A DNA stretch of 64,000 nt from Dicyema japonicum (GCA_011109175.1 RDEW01000015.1:1026882-1090881), one strand, 5' to 3'. Shown: positions 35,690 through 46,538, counted from the stretch's first letter. A program made the numbers and translations. Notes: generated by a model from the sequence alone, not told the origin.

Positions 35690-35965
35690 TAGTTATTTAT
35701 TAACCCCGGATACACCAAGAAAGAAGTTAAAGTAAACAACTAATTAAGTGTATCCAGTTTCCACTTCTACAGAAACAGAGTCCATCCGGAATCAACATAC
35801 AGGGTAAAAGACGTACATACTTGCAGTTGTAGAAACCCCTCCAGTGGAGTGGGGGAAGCAAATGATCTTTTTTTGTGCCGGGCTGGCTCTGGGCGCCACC
35901 TAGACAAACGGATAACATGACGCCACTTTAATAGGAAGAGGGAGAAGGAACAGACGAACAAACAG
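35690..35965 (-). repeat. Dispersed short repeat SINE2, longer copy
   Basis: Read on the minus strand it starts TTTGTTCGTCTGTTCCTTC and GTGGCGTCATGTTATCC. It passes GTCTAGGTGGCGCCCAG and a CCCCCACTCCACTGGAGGGG segment, and ends GGTGTATCCGGGGTTAATAA. It matches 43,775-44,010 on the plus strand, which lacks about 55 internal bases. No coding capacity. A tRNA or 5S origin is not proven. Confidence 0.7.
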
Positions 35966-36149
35966 AATCTTCAACCAATTAGCCACGAAGCACCACATGG
36001 CGCCACTCGGCTATTACCAAAAGTCTATAAGAAGGTTGTTGATTATTAAATATTAACTTGTTATTGTTGGTTAAATAAATTGGGATTTGTTTTTTAAACT
36101 CTAAATATTGAAATTATTATTTTAAGTTAAATTAAATAAATAAAATTAT

Positions 36150-36475
36150 ATGAGCGACGTGAGCAAGGAAAAATTAGAATGTAGAAAATATTATATTGGT
36201 AAAATATGTGAAGTTATCTAATTAGCTGGATTTTTCTTTCTTCCTATTTTTTGGGCATTAAATATATTTCTGTTTTACAAAAAATCCCGTCAAGATTCTG
36301 AATTTTATTCTTGTATCATTGATTTTGTTTTTTAGACGTTAAAAAATCAGCTTTAATGCTCGTAATATCATTATTATCTCTTATTTCTTGGATTATTGTA
36401 TTTCAAACATGCAGACTTAATTGGGGATTTACTGGTGATAGATTATTGTTCTCATATTTTTCGGGTTCACTCTAA
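36150..36475 (+). CDS. PSENEN: Presenilin enhancer 2 (gamma-secretase subunit PEN-2)
   Basis: The product is a small membrane subunit that activates presenilin in gamma-secretase, needed for Notch cleavage. Three exons (36,150-36,198; 36,226-36,312; 36,336-36,475) are joined over introns of 27 and 23 nt. They give 276 nt, or 91 residues, against about 101 in human. The start MSDVSKEKLECRKYYIAGFF corresponds to the CRKYYLGGF region. Hydrophobic FFLPIFWALNIFLFYKKS and LMLVISLLSLISWIIVFQTC follow, then RLNWGFTGDRLLFSYFSG before the stop. Human RPRWGALGDYLSFTIP fits the end. Splicing restores the frame exactly. Confidence 0.93.
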
Positions 36476-36768
36476 TAGTGCTAATTTTTCGGTTGATTTA
36501 TAACAATTTAATTTTTTGATTTTAAAAAATAAGTATTCAAATGGGTTATTGAATAAAATATTCATTGCCAATCATTCTGGAAATGAACAATTAGTTTTGA
36601 TTGATCTCTCAATTTCATCTGGTAGTTTTAAGCACAAAAAAGAATTGAGAGTACTTTTATAATATTTTTAATAATATTTGACAAATTATTCAAAATATTT
36701 TGTCATTGTGGTCTATATACTGGCATAAATTGATTTGCCTTATTTTTGATTATAATATTTTATTGATG
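36476..36768 (+). other. Intergenic, with one exon-like segment
   Basis: At about 36,538-36,660 a frame reads NGLLNKIFIANHSGNEQLVL and IDLSISSGSFKHKKELRVLL-stop. It looks like protein sequence but matches nothing I know, and no joining exon is evident. The rest is AT-rich. Confidence 0.35.
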
Positions 36769-36769
36769 T

Positions 36770-38995
36770 GTGCTCTTTAGTAAAGGTGGTTACGTGCCTC
36801 TCTTGCACAAGATGTCTTCTCCATGCAATCAATCTTCCTGCTCTCTATTGGATCATTAAATGTGAGAGGATTCAACCATACGTAAAAAGACAACTCTTAT
36901 CTGCGGACCTCAAAGATACGGAATATATGTATGCTGTCTCCTGGAGACTAAAGTCCCCAATGGCCTAGATGAAACAATGAACGGGTATCGACAGCTTCTA
37001 TTGCAGTCAGACTGCCGATATTATGGGATGGGGTTCGCTATGCGCGTGGACGCAGTTGTGGTGGCTCATAGAGCATGGAGTATCAACGACAGGATTGCTA
37101 TCCTCCAACTACGCTTCGGAAACAACCGTAAAACTACTCTATCGATTATTAATTTACATGCACCGACCACAGTGAGGGCATCCCAACGCAGAAGAACTTG
37201 AAAATTTCTAGTCGTCCTTATCATCGGCTTACTCCTCGCTGTCCAGCTCCTACATGCTCTTTATAGTGGGAGACTGGAATTCCAAAGTGGGAAAAAAGCG
37301 GGACGAATCAAATTGCTTGGGCAGCAACGATCGAGATCAGAAATCTGTCCAGGGAGGCCCTTATACACTTCTGCGAGTCATTTGGAGTATTCCTTTGTAA
37401 CACGGCGTTCCGACATGCAGCGCGACATATTATGTCACATGGGCGGCGCGTAACGCATGGGCAGCCTGTTACACTTTTTCGACCTTGAAAAGGTCCTTTG
37501 ATTATCCGACATTTAATTTTGTATATCCGATTTATATCGTGATTTAATCCTGTTAAATTAGTTTTTTATTCATAAATGTTATGATTATAAAGACGACGTG
37601 GACAGGGCAGAGGAGAGACTCCTGTGGAAATCGAGTCCATATATTTAGCCAAATCGACTACATACTATGCAGACAAACACAGAGGTGGCTACTCACCGAC
37701 TCCCGTATGTACAGTGGCATGATGACCTCGAGTGATTATAGACTACTAGTGGCACGTCTCATTCTAAAGCTACGCTTTGGAATCTCATGAGCACTGGCAG
37801 TTCGTACGCGGAGCAGGATTTTGGCCGTGAAGGCTCTATGTGCTTACGACAATACTTGTAAAAAGTTCGGCGAGAAAATATCGAAACTGCTGGAAAATAT
37901 CGACACGAATATGTCACCCGGCTGATACGTAAAAATATTTCTATGAGTCAGGCAGGCTGCTGGGATTGTACTGGGAAATCGCCCAAAAAAGTTCAAAGGA
38001 ACTTTTGACAAGGAAATAGAACTATCAAAAAACCAAAGGAAACTCCGACTCTTAATCGAGTCGTCTAACTCGATAAGGGTGGCTAAGTTAATCTGCACAG
38101 TCCTGAACAGGACTTTCAAATGTCACAGTCCATTTGATGCGGGGAATGGAACCTTGTTCCCAATTCAGAAACCTGGAAAGGAAAGAGGAAATCTAAACAC
38201 TCTACCCCCGATTACACTAATGAATACGATAAAGAAAATACTCTCCCTTGTTGTGCTGGATCGTATTTCAGGCCATGTAAATGAGTTCCTGAACCCAAGT
38301 CAAGGTGGATTCAGACCTGGAAGGTCGACGGCAGACGTTGTATGGAGCTACAGTTGGAGGTGTGCAAGGCGTAATCTACGCAGATGATATTGATTTCGTC
38401 TGCCGGGATAGGGATACGCGTAAACTATACTAAAAGTGATCCCTCAAGGGTTGGAGGACTGGTCCCTGGTAGCAAACCCAGACAAAACGGAAAGAACTAG
38501 CATATCCCGTTGCAAAACGAGAAACTAGTTAAAGTGGAGAACATGCATGAAAGTTGGATCTCTCCTCGAGAACTCGGAGGACGTTATTCATAGGAAAGTT
38601 CTGACGGTTGCTTTTTTCAAAAAATTGTAGGCGATCTGGATGCGGCGAAAGTACATAGGCACTCGCCTTCGAATTCGGTTGTACAACTCCTTTATCGAAC
38701 CAATTCTACTTTATAACAAGAGGGTTTGGGGCCTAACGACCAAAGAACTGGAGAACCTCAACTCTTTTCACAGAAAACAACTACGACTTCTCCTGGGTAT
38801 CTACTGGTCAAAACAGATGACCAACGACGAGCTCTACAGAATCGATCAAACATCACAGATTGGTAATAAAGTGACTTCGGCGAAATGGCAGCTCTTTTGA
38901 CATATCCTAAGAGCTTCGGAAATGGCACCAGCCAGTCAGGCCATGGAATCTTACTTCTCTAAATTAAACAAAATAACGTATCGAGGTCGACAAAG
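36770..38995 (+). pseudogene. RTE-like LINE, long copy with endonuclease (family B)
   Basis: The 5' end GGTGGTTACGTGCCTC is shared with the copy at 40,935. An APE-type endonuclease begins SIGSLNVRGFNHT. It continues with broken frames (SYMLFIVGDWNSKVGKKRDE, SQIDYILCRQTQRWLLTDSR, TSSDYRLLVARLIL), followed by RT start sequence (38,080-38,390): FLNPSQGGFRPGRSTADVV. The catalytic VIYADDIDFVC comes near 38,375. The thumb has PILLYNKRVWGLTTKELENL and NSFHRKQLRLLLGIYW. The RT palm between GRSTAD and the YADD is deleted, since about 30 bp separate them. Confidence 0.8.
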
Positions 38996-39151
38996 AACAA
39001 CATAACACGCTAAAAGTAATCGTATAGATTTAAAAAAAATTAATAGCGGTAACATGCTAAGGATAAAAAATTAATTTTAGTTACATGTATTATTTGTTTA
39101 TCATATAAAATAAATTCAAATAATTATATTAACAACGTGGTTCAATTTGGG

Positions 39152-40122
39152 ATGAATTCCTTAGTAAATTAATCTATCTCACTATTAGTTCACATTAGAA
39201 AAACAAATTTTAAGTAAATTTCAGGGAATTTTGACAAATATTTCAAAAAGAACAATCTCTTCAATATGTTTATTTATTTTTTTAATTTTAGCGCAACCCA
39301 ACACAGTTAGACCACCAGAAGAGATATGGGTTGAGAACATGGATTCTGTAGAACGTAAATTTATTAGAATTGAAAAAATAAATTCAGACATTTTTTCTAC
39401 ATATCCACGGTTTATGGATAAATTTATTATAGTATTGATATTCTTCACAATAATATTGTTTGGCAGACAAAATATAAGAAAATCGTAACATTTCTACTAA
39501 ATTAAAAGGATTACCGGTTTGTCGAATCACGTGCAGAAAAGCGTGGTGGGGGACGAAAACCATGGCCTCAAAAAAAAGTTGGTAGAGCAGCTCAAGGAAG
39601 TATAAGATCTCCTCATTGGGTAAATGGAGGTGCTGCTAAAGGGCCTCGTGGTCCCAAAAGTTATTATTATATGCTTCCATTTTACAAACGTGTTCTTGGT
39701 CTTAGAGTAGCTCTCACTGTAAAACATATTCAAGTTTTGTATTTTTATGCCTAGAAATCATTGTTTGTTGTTGAAAATTTAAATTTACCGTCAGATGACC
39801 CCAATGTACAATATTTTTAATATTAATAGTATATTAAAGAATTAGTAGAGGCACGTGAATGGGGTCATTCTGCTCTTTTTATTAGCGAGTAATGTTTTTA
39901 TTAAGGATAGAACTGACTTAGTCGACCCATCAATATCAACATCCTTGGAAGGAATAGATCATTTTAATATAATGCCATATTATGGTTGTTTTATAATACT
40001 ATTCAGGATTAAATGTGTATAGTATACTCAAACACGAGGCACTCATTATGACTTTGCCTTCACTTAGATTGATTCAAGATAAACTTATCACTGCAATGAA
40101 ATCATCTAGAAAATTTGGATAA
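39152..40122 (+). CDS. MRPL4: Mitochondrial ribosomal protein uL4m
   Basis: The product is a structural protein of the mitochondrial large subunit. Eight introns of 21-25 nt leave 786 nt, giving 261 residues with no internal stop. The N-terminus [19 protein letters not shown] fits a targeting sequence. [20 protein letters not shown] and [20 protein letters not shown] follow. The signature [40 protein letters not shown] and [19 protein letters not shown] comes next. The C-terminal part has [20 protein letters not shown]. Human MRPL4 matches in order (GLNVHSMLKHQTLVLTLPT). The start was chosen because the first intron then joins in frame to the conserved part. Just downstream, from about 40,150, is a hAT fragment. 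Confidence 0.95.
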
Positions 40123-40149
40123 AATAAATTAATTTATTCTTAATTATAA

Positions 40150-40719
40150 TTTATTCTCTTTAGTTTTACAATCTTAGGTCATGGCTCGCAGTTGATTTTA
40201 ACATATCTATATGTCTTTTTTTGATCTATAATTGTGTATTGCATTAGGTTTTATAAATCATGAATGTCAAATCATCTAAAGATTTTTCATCCTGAGAAAC
40301 CTGATGCAGATATTAATTATTTTTCTTTCCGTGCAGCTGTGGTACGGCCCTAATCTAAAATTTAATTATAAAAATCGTCTTATGATCAATCAAATATTTA
40401 CTAAAAATTCAAAGATGCTAGAAATGGCCTATTAGCATCATGAAAATATCGCAATTGATAGCAAAATCAAGAAAACCTCAAGCTATTGGAGACTCCTTAA
40501 TATTACGAACTGTCAAAGAAATACTTGATTTAATAGTTGATTGTGAATCTGATCGAATAATTTCATCAATTCCTCTCAGCAATAGTTACGTCTCTTCCAC
40601 AATTGAGGAAATGGCATTTGATATTGAAGAATCCCTATGATCATTGCTAAGATCAACTAAATTTTCAATTCAGAATTGTATCAAAGGAGGGCGCTGACTT
40701 AAAAAAATAAGAACCACTG
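40150..40719 (+). pseudogene. hAT transposase N-terminal fragment
   Basis: Frames give SNHLKIFHPEKPDADINYFS (end of a BED zinc finger), then ISQLIAKSRKPQAIGDSLIL and ISSIPLSNSYVSSTIEEMAF. This parallels the PLSNDTVSRRIxEMAxDIE block of ZBED5/FAM200-like transposases, as in the element at 21,257. Only this part is left. GAACCACTG at 40,711-40,719 may be the right terminal repeat, which would make it an internally deleted copy. No left end was found. Confidence 0.65.
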
Positions 40720-40929
40720 AATTAGACTGCCATCAAAAAACTTTATCCCTCAAATATTAACGAGTCGACGATATCTTGATCTTGTTGATCGATCAAGATC
40801 TTAGGTAAAATATCCGTAGATCTGATAATTTTTTATTATTTTTTTTTTAGTAGACAACAAAGTAAGCCTCATTCGTGCACACTATAATCTATTTGAAATC
40901 CAAATTATTAAATTTCATAAATATAATTT

Positions 40930-42010
40930 TTTTTTTGGTGAGGTGGTGACGTGCCTCGTTTCTTGATTGGATCGCAATTGAGAAAAATGTCTAAAAGGCA
41001 ATGGATACAAAGCAATGCATCTCGTCTAAAAGTCCTTACGTTCAATGCTAGAGGCTTATCTTATCTACGACAAGAAAATTTGAAACAAATACGGGCACTC
41101 CACAAGAAGACTCTCTTTCTCCTCTACTATTCACAATTTATTTGGAAGCCGCTATGAGGGAACTTAGACCGTCATACCAAGGAAAGACGGAAGAAGTAAT
41201 CTACGCGGACGATGTAGACATAATTTCTGAAGACAAAGAGGTCCTGGAAAACCTATTAGAAAAAGCACCAGATGTACTAGGGAAATGGTTTCTTACTGTG
41301 AACAGATAGAAAACAGAACTCACAGAGATAAGAATGATGAGTAACGTCCTAGAAGAAAAGTGGCGACAAGTAAAGAAGCTCGGTTCACTCTTGGGAGATA
41401 GCGAAGATATTTTACGTAGGAAAACTCTAGCCAATGCTGCGTTATATAAACTGAAGAATTTATGGCTCAATCAAAAAGGCATCGACACGAAAATGAGAAT
41501 CCTATTATACAACTCATTCATAAAACCCGTACTTTTATATAACGCTGGAACTTGGGCGACCTCATCAGCGGATATGGAAAAACTAGACTCGTTCCACAGA
41601 GGTCAGCTGAGAAAAATAACAGGAACTACTTGGCCTACGAGAATATCGGAATGCTTTATATAAGAGATGCAGCACTAGACCTATCAGCTTAGAAGTACTG
41701 GAATCCCGATGGAGGCTCTTCGGACACGTGCTGAGGATGGAATTAACATCCCCACCGAACATATCTATGGAAACATACTATGTTAGTCAAGAAGGCCGCT
41801 ATCGTGGAAGACCAAGATCAACACTGCCAATAGTCTTACAAAAAGACCTGGTCAAGATCAAAAAAATCTAATAAATGCCGACGACCTGGACAGCATGAGA
41901 GCCTTGGGTAGGAACAGGGGAGCATGGGAAAAGGATGACATCTAACATTGTTTCTTTTGCTGCACATGCAATAATTAGTATGGCTCTCGTGAAATGCTTA
42001 AATAAATATA
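40930..42010 (+). pseudogene. Internally deleted RTE-like LINE (family B)
   Basis: The 5' end GGTGGTGACGTGCCTC matches the start of the copy at 36,770, and the endonuclease begins LKVLTFNARGLSYLRQ. At about 41,070 the sequence jumps into the RT: TNTGTPQEDSLSPLLFTIYL, then EEVIYADDVDIISEDKE. The rest of endonuclease and palm is missing. The thumb is long and open (41,334-41,663: LGSLLGDSEDILRRKTLANA, KPVLLYNAGTWATSSADMEK). It ends with the 3' sequence ATGGCTCTCGTGAAATGC. Confidence 0.85.
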
Positions 42011-43000
42011 ATAAATATTGTGTCGTATGCTATCGCGTCCGGCGTGCCATAATGTCCGGCAAATTCTAAAGTTTGAACATCTCACAACCAATGTTTAATC
42101 ACCATTAAAATTTTTATTTTGAATAATATTCGATTTAAATGATTAATATTTTTAGCTGAAATATGTACATGAACTTCGGCCCGCCCAATAAGGTTAGGAT
42201 TTGGGATTAGAGTTAGGTTAGAGTCAGGTTTAGGATTGGAGATAGAGACAGGGATTAAGCTTCTCCAGACCAGATAATTGATCACTTACAAGAGATCTGG
42301 ATTCCCTACTTTTTTCTCTTCGCCCATCTCCGTAATTGGTGGGGAATTTAGACGATGTTGCTCCGAAAAATCTTTCGAAAGGTTGCTGGAATACTCGAAC
42401 CAACATTTCCACTCTTGTATGTTTTCCAGAGCATTTCTTGATAGTTAGGTTTGGCTCAATCCAATTCCATTCCGAGTACTCGGGACTTTTTGAACTTTTC
42501 TCGATTCGAGTATGAATCTCATTGTACTTGGACTAAAGATATATGGGCCACAACAGTGCGGTAATCATATTGAAAGTTTCGGACTACACCCAATAGTTTG
42601 CGGGAGGAGGGCCAGAAGGACATTTTGTGGGATTCTCGTGATGATTGAATCGTGCTCAATACGAAAGTCATATATAACATCATAAGAAATGACAGCTGCA
42701 AGAGAAAGATCAGCAAAAAAATTCGGGTGAAGAAGGAATGTAACCCTTAAGAGACAGGGTCGTGTGTGTTTACTTGGGAGAGAGCGATGTAGTTAGACAA
42801 TTTTTGTCCGGATTCCATTAATGTTAACTTTCATTATGAGTTTGGTCCAGGATTATCTTCGACATCTCATCAGGAAAGGAGCAGGATACGACACCATCCA
42901 CGCCTCCATGATTTTGGGATAAGGAGTTTGCGGCTCTTTTCTAACATTTCAAGTGAGTAATGTCATCATGTAGGTGAGTCATGAAGCATTTTTTTCCTTT
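42011..43000. other. Unassigned region
   Basis: About 1 kb of mixed composition. Short frames on both strands show no family I know. A TTAGGATTTGGGATTAGAG-like stretch near 42,190-42,245 is locally repetitive (GTTAGG, GATTAGAG). Probably old transposon debris. Confidence 0.4.
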
Positions 43001-43740
43001 TCCGTGCAGCTATGGCTAATGTTGAAAAACAATTTTCGTTAAGTATCTTCGAAACTTCTGGAACGTCTGAAACAATTGGTAAATCCACAATCGAAGAAAA
43101 TGAAAACTGTTTGTGAACCAATGGAAACAACAGCGGTTACAGTAGATCCTTGGAATAGCCATTTTCTTTTATATTCAAATTTAATAGTCATAGCTTTAAT
43201 AAGAGAATTACTTACTACGGTTATTCCAAGGGTATGGTGCCGAAAATGTATTGGAATAGTCAGTTGAAATGCCCATTGTTTCTCGAAAGTCGATGTTTAT
43301 TTATTTATCCAAAACCAAATTTAAAACCCAAAAATAAGGGCTTATTTTCTGAAACCCTGTTAATCGTTAATTACCCACGTGATTTTACATTAGTCATTTC
43401 CAATTATAATGTTGATTTACTGACAGCCTCCTGCAAAACTTTTACCTGGATGGCTATACTTCCTTAGACGGAGTAGTCGCTTATTTCAACCGCTCTATAT
43501 TGGATGCAAGACCCAAACAGCACTTAACCACATCAGGCAATGAATGTTTGGTCAACTAATGAGTAAAATCGAGGGAGCAATGCCATAAAACCATGTTGTT
43601 TAAACACCAGAAATCAAAATAGACACATGTGCTCTCGTCTTTAAACTGAAGTAGATATCCCGCATAAGTTTGGAAGACCATTCGGGATGTTTCGAGAGCA
43701 GATGAAAGGTAATTTAATATGTTCTAGTTTTAATAATGGA
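43001..43740 (+). pseudogene. Possible Ty3/gypsy RNase H fragment
   Basis: Near 43,450-43,560 a frame reads SLDGVVAYFNRSILDARPKQ and HLTTSGNECLVN. This resembles the RNase H segment PIAYASRxLxxAExNYSTTExECLA of Ty3-type polyproteins. Sequence upstream (43,076-43,470) has open frames without a recognised domain. The call is tentative. Confidence 0.35.
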
Positions 43741-43774
43741 TTTCACAAAGGATTAATGCCCCACAAAAATCATA

Positions 43775-44010
43775 TCCATGGAAGTTTTAGTTTTGTTCGT
43801 CTGTTCCTCCTCTTTCTTCCTATTAGAGTGGCGTCATGTGATCCACCTGTCTAGGTGGCGCCCAGTTCCAGTCCGGCACGAAAAAGGATCATTTGCTCTC
43901 CCCCACTCCACTGAGGGGTTTCCACAACTGCAACTATGGAAACTGGATACACTTAATTAGTTGTCTACTTTAACTTCTTTCTCGGTGTATCCGGGGTTAA
44001 TAAATAAATA
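43775..44010 (+). repeat. Dispersed short repeat SINE2, internally deleted copy
   Basis: TTTTGTTCGTCTGTTCCTCC, GTGGCGTCATGTGATCC, TAGGTGGCGCCCAGTTCC, CCCCACTCCACTGAGGGG and the end TCGGTGTATCCGGGGTTAAT followed by AAATAAATAATAAA. It matches the minus-strand copy at 35,690-35,965. The GTTCCAGTCC inside resembles a B box. Confidence 0.7.
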
Positions 44011-44029
44011 ATAAAAACCATATCAGATG

Positions 44030-44750
44030 TACCTCTATTCTCTCAACTAAACTGAAGAAGGAACTGAAATAACATACTTTACTGAAAACAATGTATGAAA
44101 TGTATTGATGATCATAAAAACAACTAACTCTAAAGGACCTGACAAAATCAAATGATATCCCTAAAGAATCTTTTTTCCGGGAATTTAAAATCTATTTTCC
44201 GGCTTCTTCATGATGATCTCTTTTAACTTTTTAATTAAATCTATTCCTGCCCGATCTTTCTACATCGGAAACCGAAAAAGATATTATATCACTTATGCTG
44301 ACGATATTGTAAGAGGACGGGCTATTAGGTGTCGCTTGCTGTCATACAGGCTACTACTTAAAGATTGCAACAAAGTTTTTATCCTCTCACTGATTGGTTA
44401 TTAAAGAACCACCTTACGACCAGTCCTGCATAACTCTTTAAATCAGAAAGCGACTAAGAGAACGGACAGTCAAATCGAAGTAAAAAATGTCATTATTCAC
44501 TTACGCAGATCACAAAAGATCCTATGGCTGATTTTTGAATTCTGGTTCTCATCATTTTAAAAATGTAGTTACAAAATGCTAAAAGAAGACTAACGTGCTG
44601 AAAAGTCTCTCAAGATTATTAAATATAAGAAATTATATATTCTTGAAACTATTTACAGGCAGTTCATCGAACCATGTATTTCTTACGTGCTCTTTATGAG
44701 TTTCGTGAAGATCTAAGCCAGCTAGAAAAGGGCAAAGTTACGGAGCAATA
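44030..44750 (+). pseudogene. Jockey-like LINE fragment (family C)
   Basis: Around 44,230-44,310 the frame reads IPARSFYIGNRKRYYITYAD and DIVRGRAIR, an RT catalytic YADD motif. Later a thumb remnant RQFIEPCISYVLFM is seen near 44,660-44,700. Heavily decayed. Confidence 0.6.
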
Positions 44751-44751
44751 T

Positions 44752-45160
44752 TATTATTATAGGCAACTATCTTAGAAATATAATTGTTATATTTCCACAC
44801 GTGCTTAAAGCAATTTTTCGGATCAATCCCGTCCATCTTTCCCTGTTACACGCCAAACTTCTCATATCATCCAGATCCTCCCCACTTACGAGCTTCAGGT
44901 TGATTGCCTTGAGATCCTTATCCAGCACCCCGGTAGCGTGGTACGCGGGCGCTCCCGATATTTCTTTACACTTGCAGCGAAATATTCCTCCATTGCCAAA
45001 TTTGCAGGTGATGTGGGGTTCATCCGTAGGACGTGTCCAAACAGTCTCCATCGGGCCTCCACCATATCCCAAGTCACAGGTCGAACGAAGCAATAGACTT
45101 TTGGTAAATCTCCTCTCCAATGTTTCTGAAATCTCTAATCCATAAAAACTGAAAGTCATC
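44752..45160 (-). pseudogene. RTE-like LINE 3' end (family B)
   Basis: The minus strand gives GLEISETLERRFTKSLLLRS, then EARWRLFGHVLRMNPTSPAN, LAMEEYFAASVKKYRERPRT and LKLVSGEDLDDMRSLACNRE. The end is a GTTGCCTATAATAATAATAT tail, almost identical to the tail of the copy inside Tigger. Confidence 0.85.
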
Positions 45161-45164
45161 CCAG

Positions 45165-45300
45165 GTTATACTTCCGACAACTGCTTGTGTGGGCTCGATG
45201 GAAGAGCATCGGACCAAGATAAGACCTCTGATGGATCGGATCACGTGATTAGTTATTTTGTGTTATCGTTATCTTCTTAGTTTTTATTTATTCTTGAAAT
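45165..45300 (+). repeat. Jockey-like LINE terminal piece (family C)
   Basis: MEEHRTKIRPLMDRIT-stop (about 45,199-45,249) is the C-terminal signature of family C, here with the AG of AGIT missing. Only the last tens of codons and 3' UTR are present. Confidence 0.55.
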
Positions 45301-45344
45301 ATCATGTGATTTAAAAATTAAATTTAATAATTTTATTAAATTTA

Positions 45345-45830
45345 GGTTCCCGAGACATGCAGGGTTGTGAAGCGCTCTCTTGAGGTGGCTGGATTTCCGT
45401 TTTCTCTGAAACCGGTAAAGTTGGATCGTGGAGATGGAAAGCGCCCAGACAGTCTTACTGTCTTCCCATTCTCTCTAGGGAAATGGTTGATTTGGGATTG
45501 AGCCTGTACTTACACCTTATCACAGTCGAAACTTGCTGGTTCAACACTGAAACATGGGGCTGCTTCTCGAACATTTGAGAATTTCAAGATAAAAAAATAC
45601 GACATCCTCTATACCAGATTCCATGTACAGGCCATTGTTGTCGAGACAAATGAAGTCTTTGGGCCCAAGACGGTCTCTTTTCTAAGATTCTTGGGTCAAT
45701 GATTTCGAAAGTTAGTAATGAGCGTCGGGAAACCGAGTGGTTGTTCCAAAGGATTTTCTGGCAGTTTTCAGGGATAACACCCATTCCATCCTATCAGCTG
45801 GGTTATTTTGATTATCTTGTTACGTAATAA
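45345..45830 (+). pseudogene. RLE-type LINE 3' end (family A)
   Basis: Frames give VVKRSLEVAGFPFSLKPVKL, DRGDGKRPDSLTVFPFSLGK, LIWD, FENFKIKKYDILYTRFHVQA and VVETNEVFGPKTVSFLRFLG. The nuclease-like block GKRPDS...WD is well preserved. Several frameshifts and stops. Confidence 0.75.
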
Positions 45831-45879
45831 ATTGTTTTAATCTCAATATTTTATTAAAGGGGCTAATTATTTCTAAATA

Positions 45880-46020
45880 AGTCAAGAGAAGGAAGAATTC
45901 TTACAAGCTTTAGAGGTGTTATTGAGGAACACCGAAAAAAGATGAGGCGGCTGCTCTAGGATGCCGGGATCACCTGACGGCCCCTACTCTCCTTTTTTTG
46001 TCGGTGACACTTAGTTCTAA
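45880..46020 (+). repeat. Jockey-like LINE terminal piece (family C)
   Basis: EEHRKKMRRLL followed by a stop and DAGIT-stop near 45,928-45,979, then CGGCCCC. The terminal signature of family C with little else. Confidence 0.55.
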
Positions 46021-46538
46021 ATAATTAATTAAAAAGTCAAGGTATGTGAATAAAAATATATAAACTCAGCAGATTGATTCCATTTGAATATATTCCGGGA
46101 CCTTAGTACTGAACATACTTATGTAAGTGCCCATAGCTACACCAAATGTTATTGGATCTTTCAAAATTTATTTTATGAAACTGCACTCTCAATCAGCTAT
46201 CCTTCTTGTCTATCCCTCAATCCATCTAACTACCAACCGATAAAACGTAATGGATCTTACGGTTTCAGCAGCGTCGAGAAAGAAAACAAACTATCCTCTT
46301 AAGTTTTATTTGAGTTTTCTCTGAGACTAATCCTGGGTGAGTGGCTATCAGCGTTGAGAACCAAGTCAGGCATTTCCCATTCTTTGAGGCCTATAGCTCA
46401 CGGTGACATTAATGATAAAAGAATGGTCTCAAAGGTTGCAATGAGCAAGCCAATAAAGCAACTCGACAGTCAGGTTAATTTTGTGAAAAATCAAATGAAA
46501 GAAAGTATGTTAGATAATTAATAATTAGGGAAATCTAA
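46021..46538 (+). other. Unassigned, possibly RT-derived
   Basis: The frame 46,084-46,302 contains SLNPSNYQPIKRNGSYG, which is reminiscent of the PSNYRPI motif of LINE RTs. The frame ending near 46,523 reads VAMSKPIKQLDSQVNFVKNQ and stops just before the 3' end of the IF1 gene. Neither can be assigned. Confidence 0.35.

Larger units (their letters stand above)
33240..35690 (+). pseudogene. Non-LTR RT element of a second RLE-like family (family E), with insertions
   Basis: The N-terminal part (33,264-33,600) reads RKWLEQICAKITWRQTELEG, RHISSVTRGVKGKAPPIVR and then ELRRAKAELEEYRRKLYTHE. The RT core (about 34,015-34,210) reads VDVMKAYDSVDHSYF, followed by a degraded GIL..DSLSP region. After inserted family A sequence (34,340-34,960) the C-terminal part resumes at 35,050 with WKHDEVARSLHLYYAI. 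It then gives NRLDILVNDMESG and VEVVKKRKYDLLANEMG-like sequence across frames to 35,580. The DI...EVG spacing suggests a PD-(D/E)XK nuclease. The same C-terminus recurs at 53,310-54,020. Confidence 0.65.
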
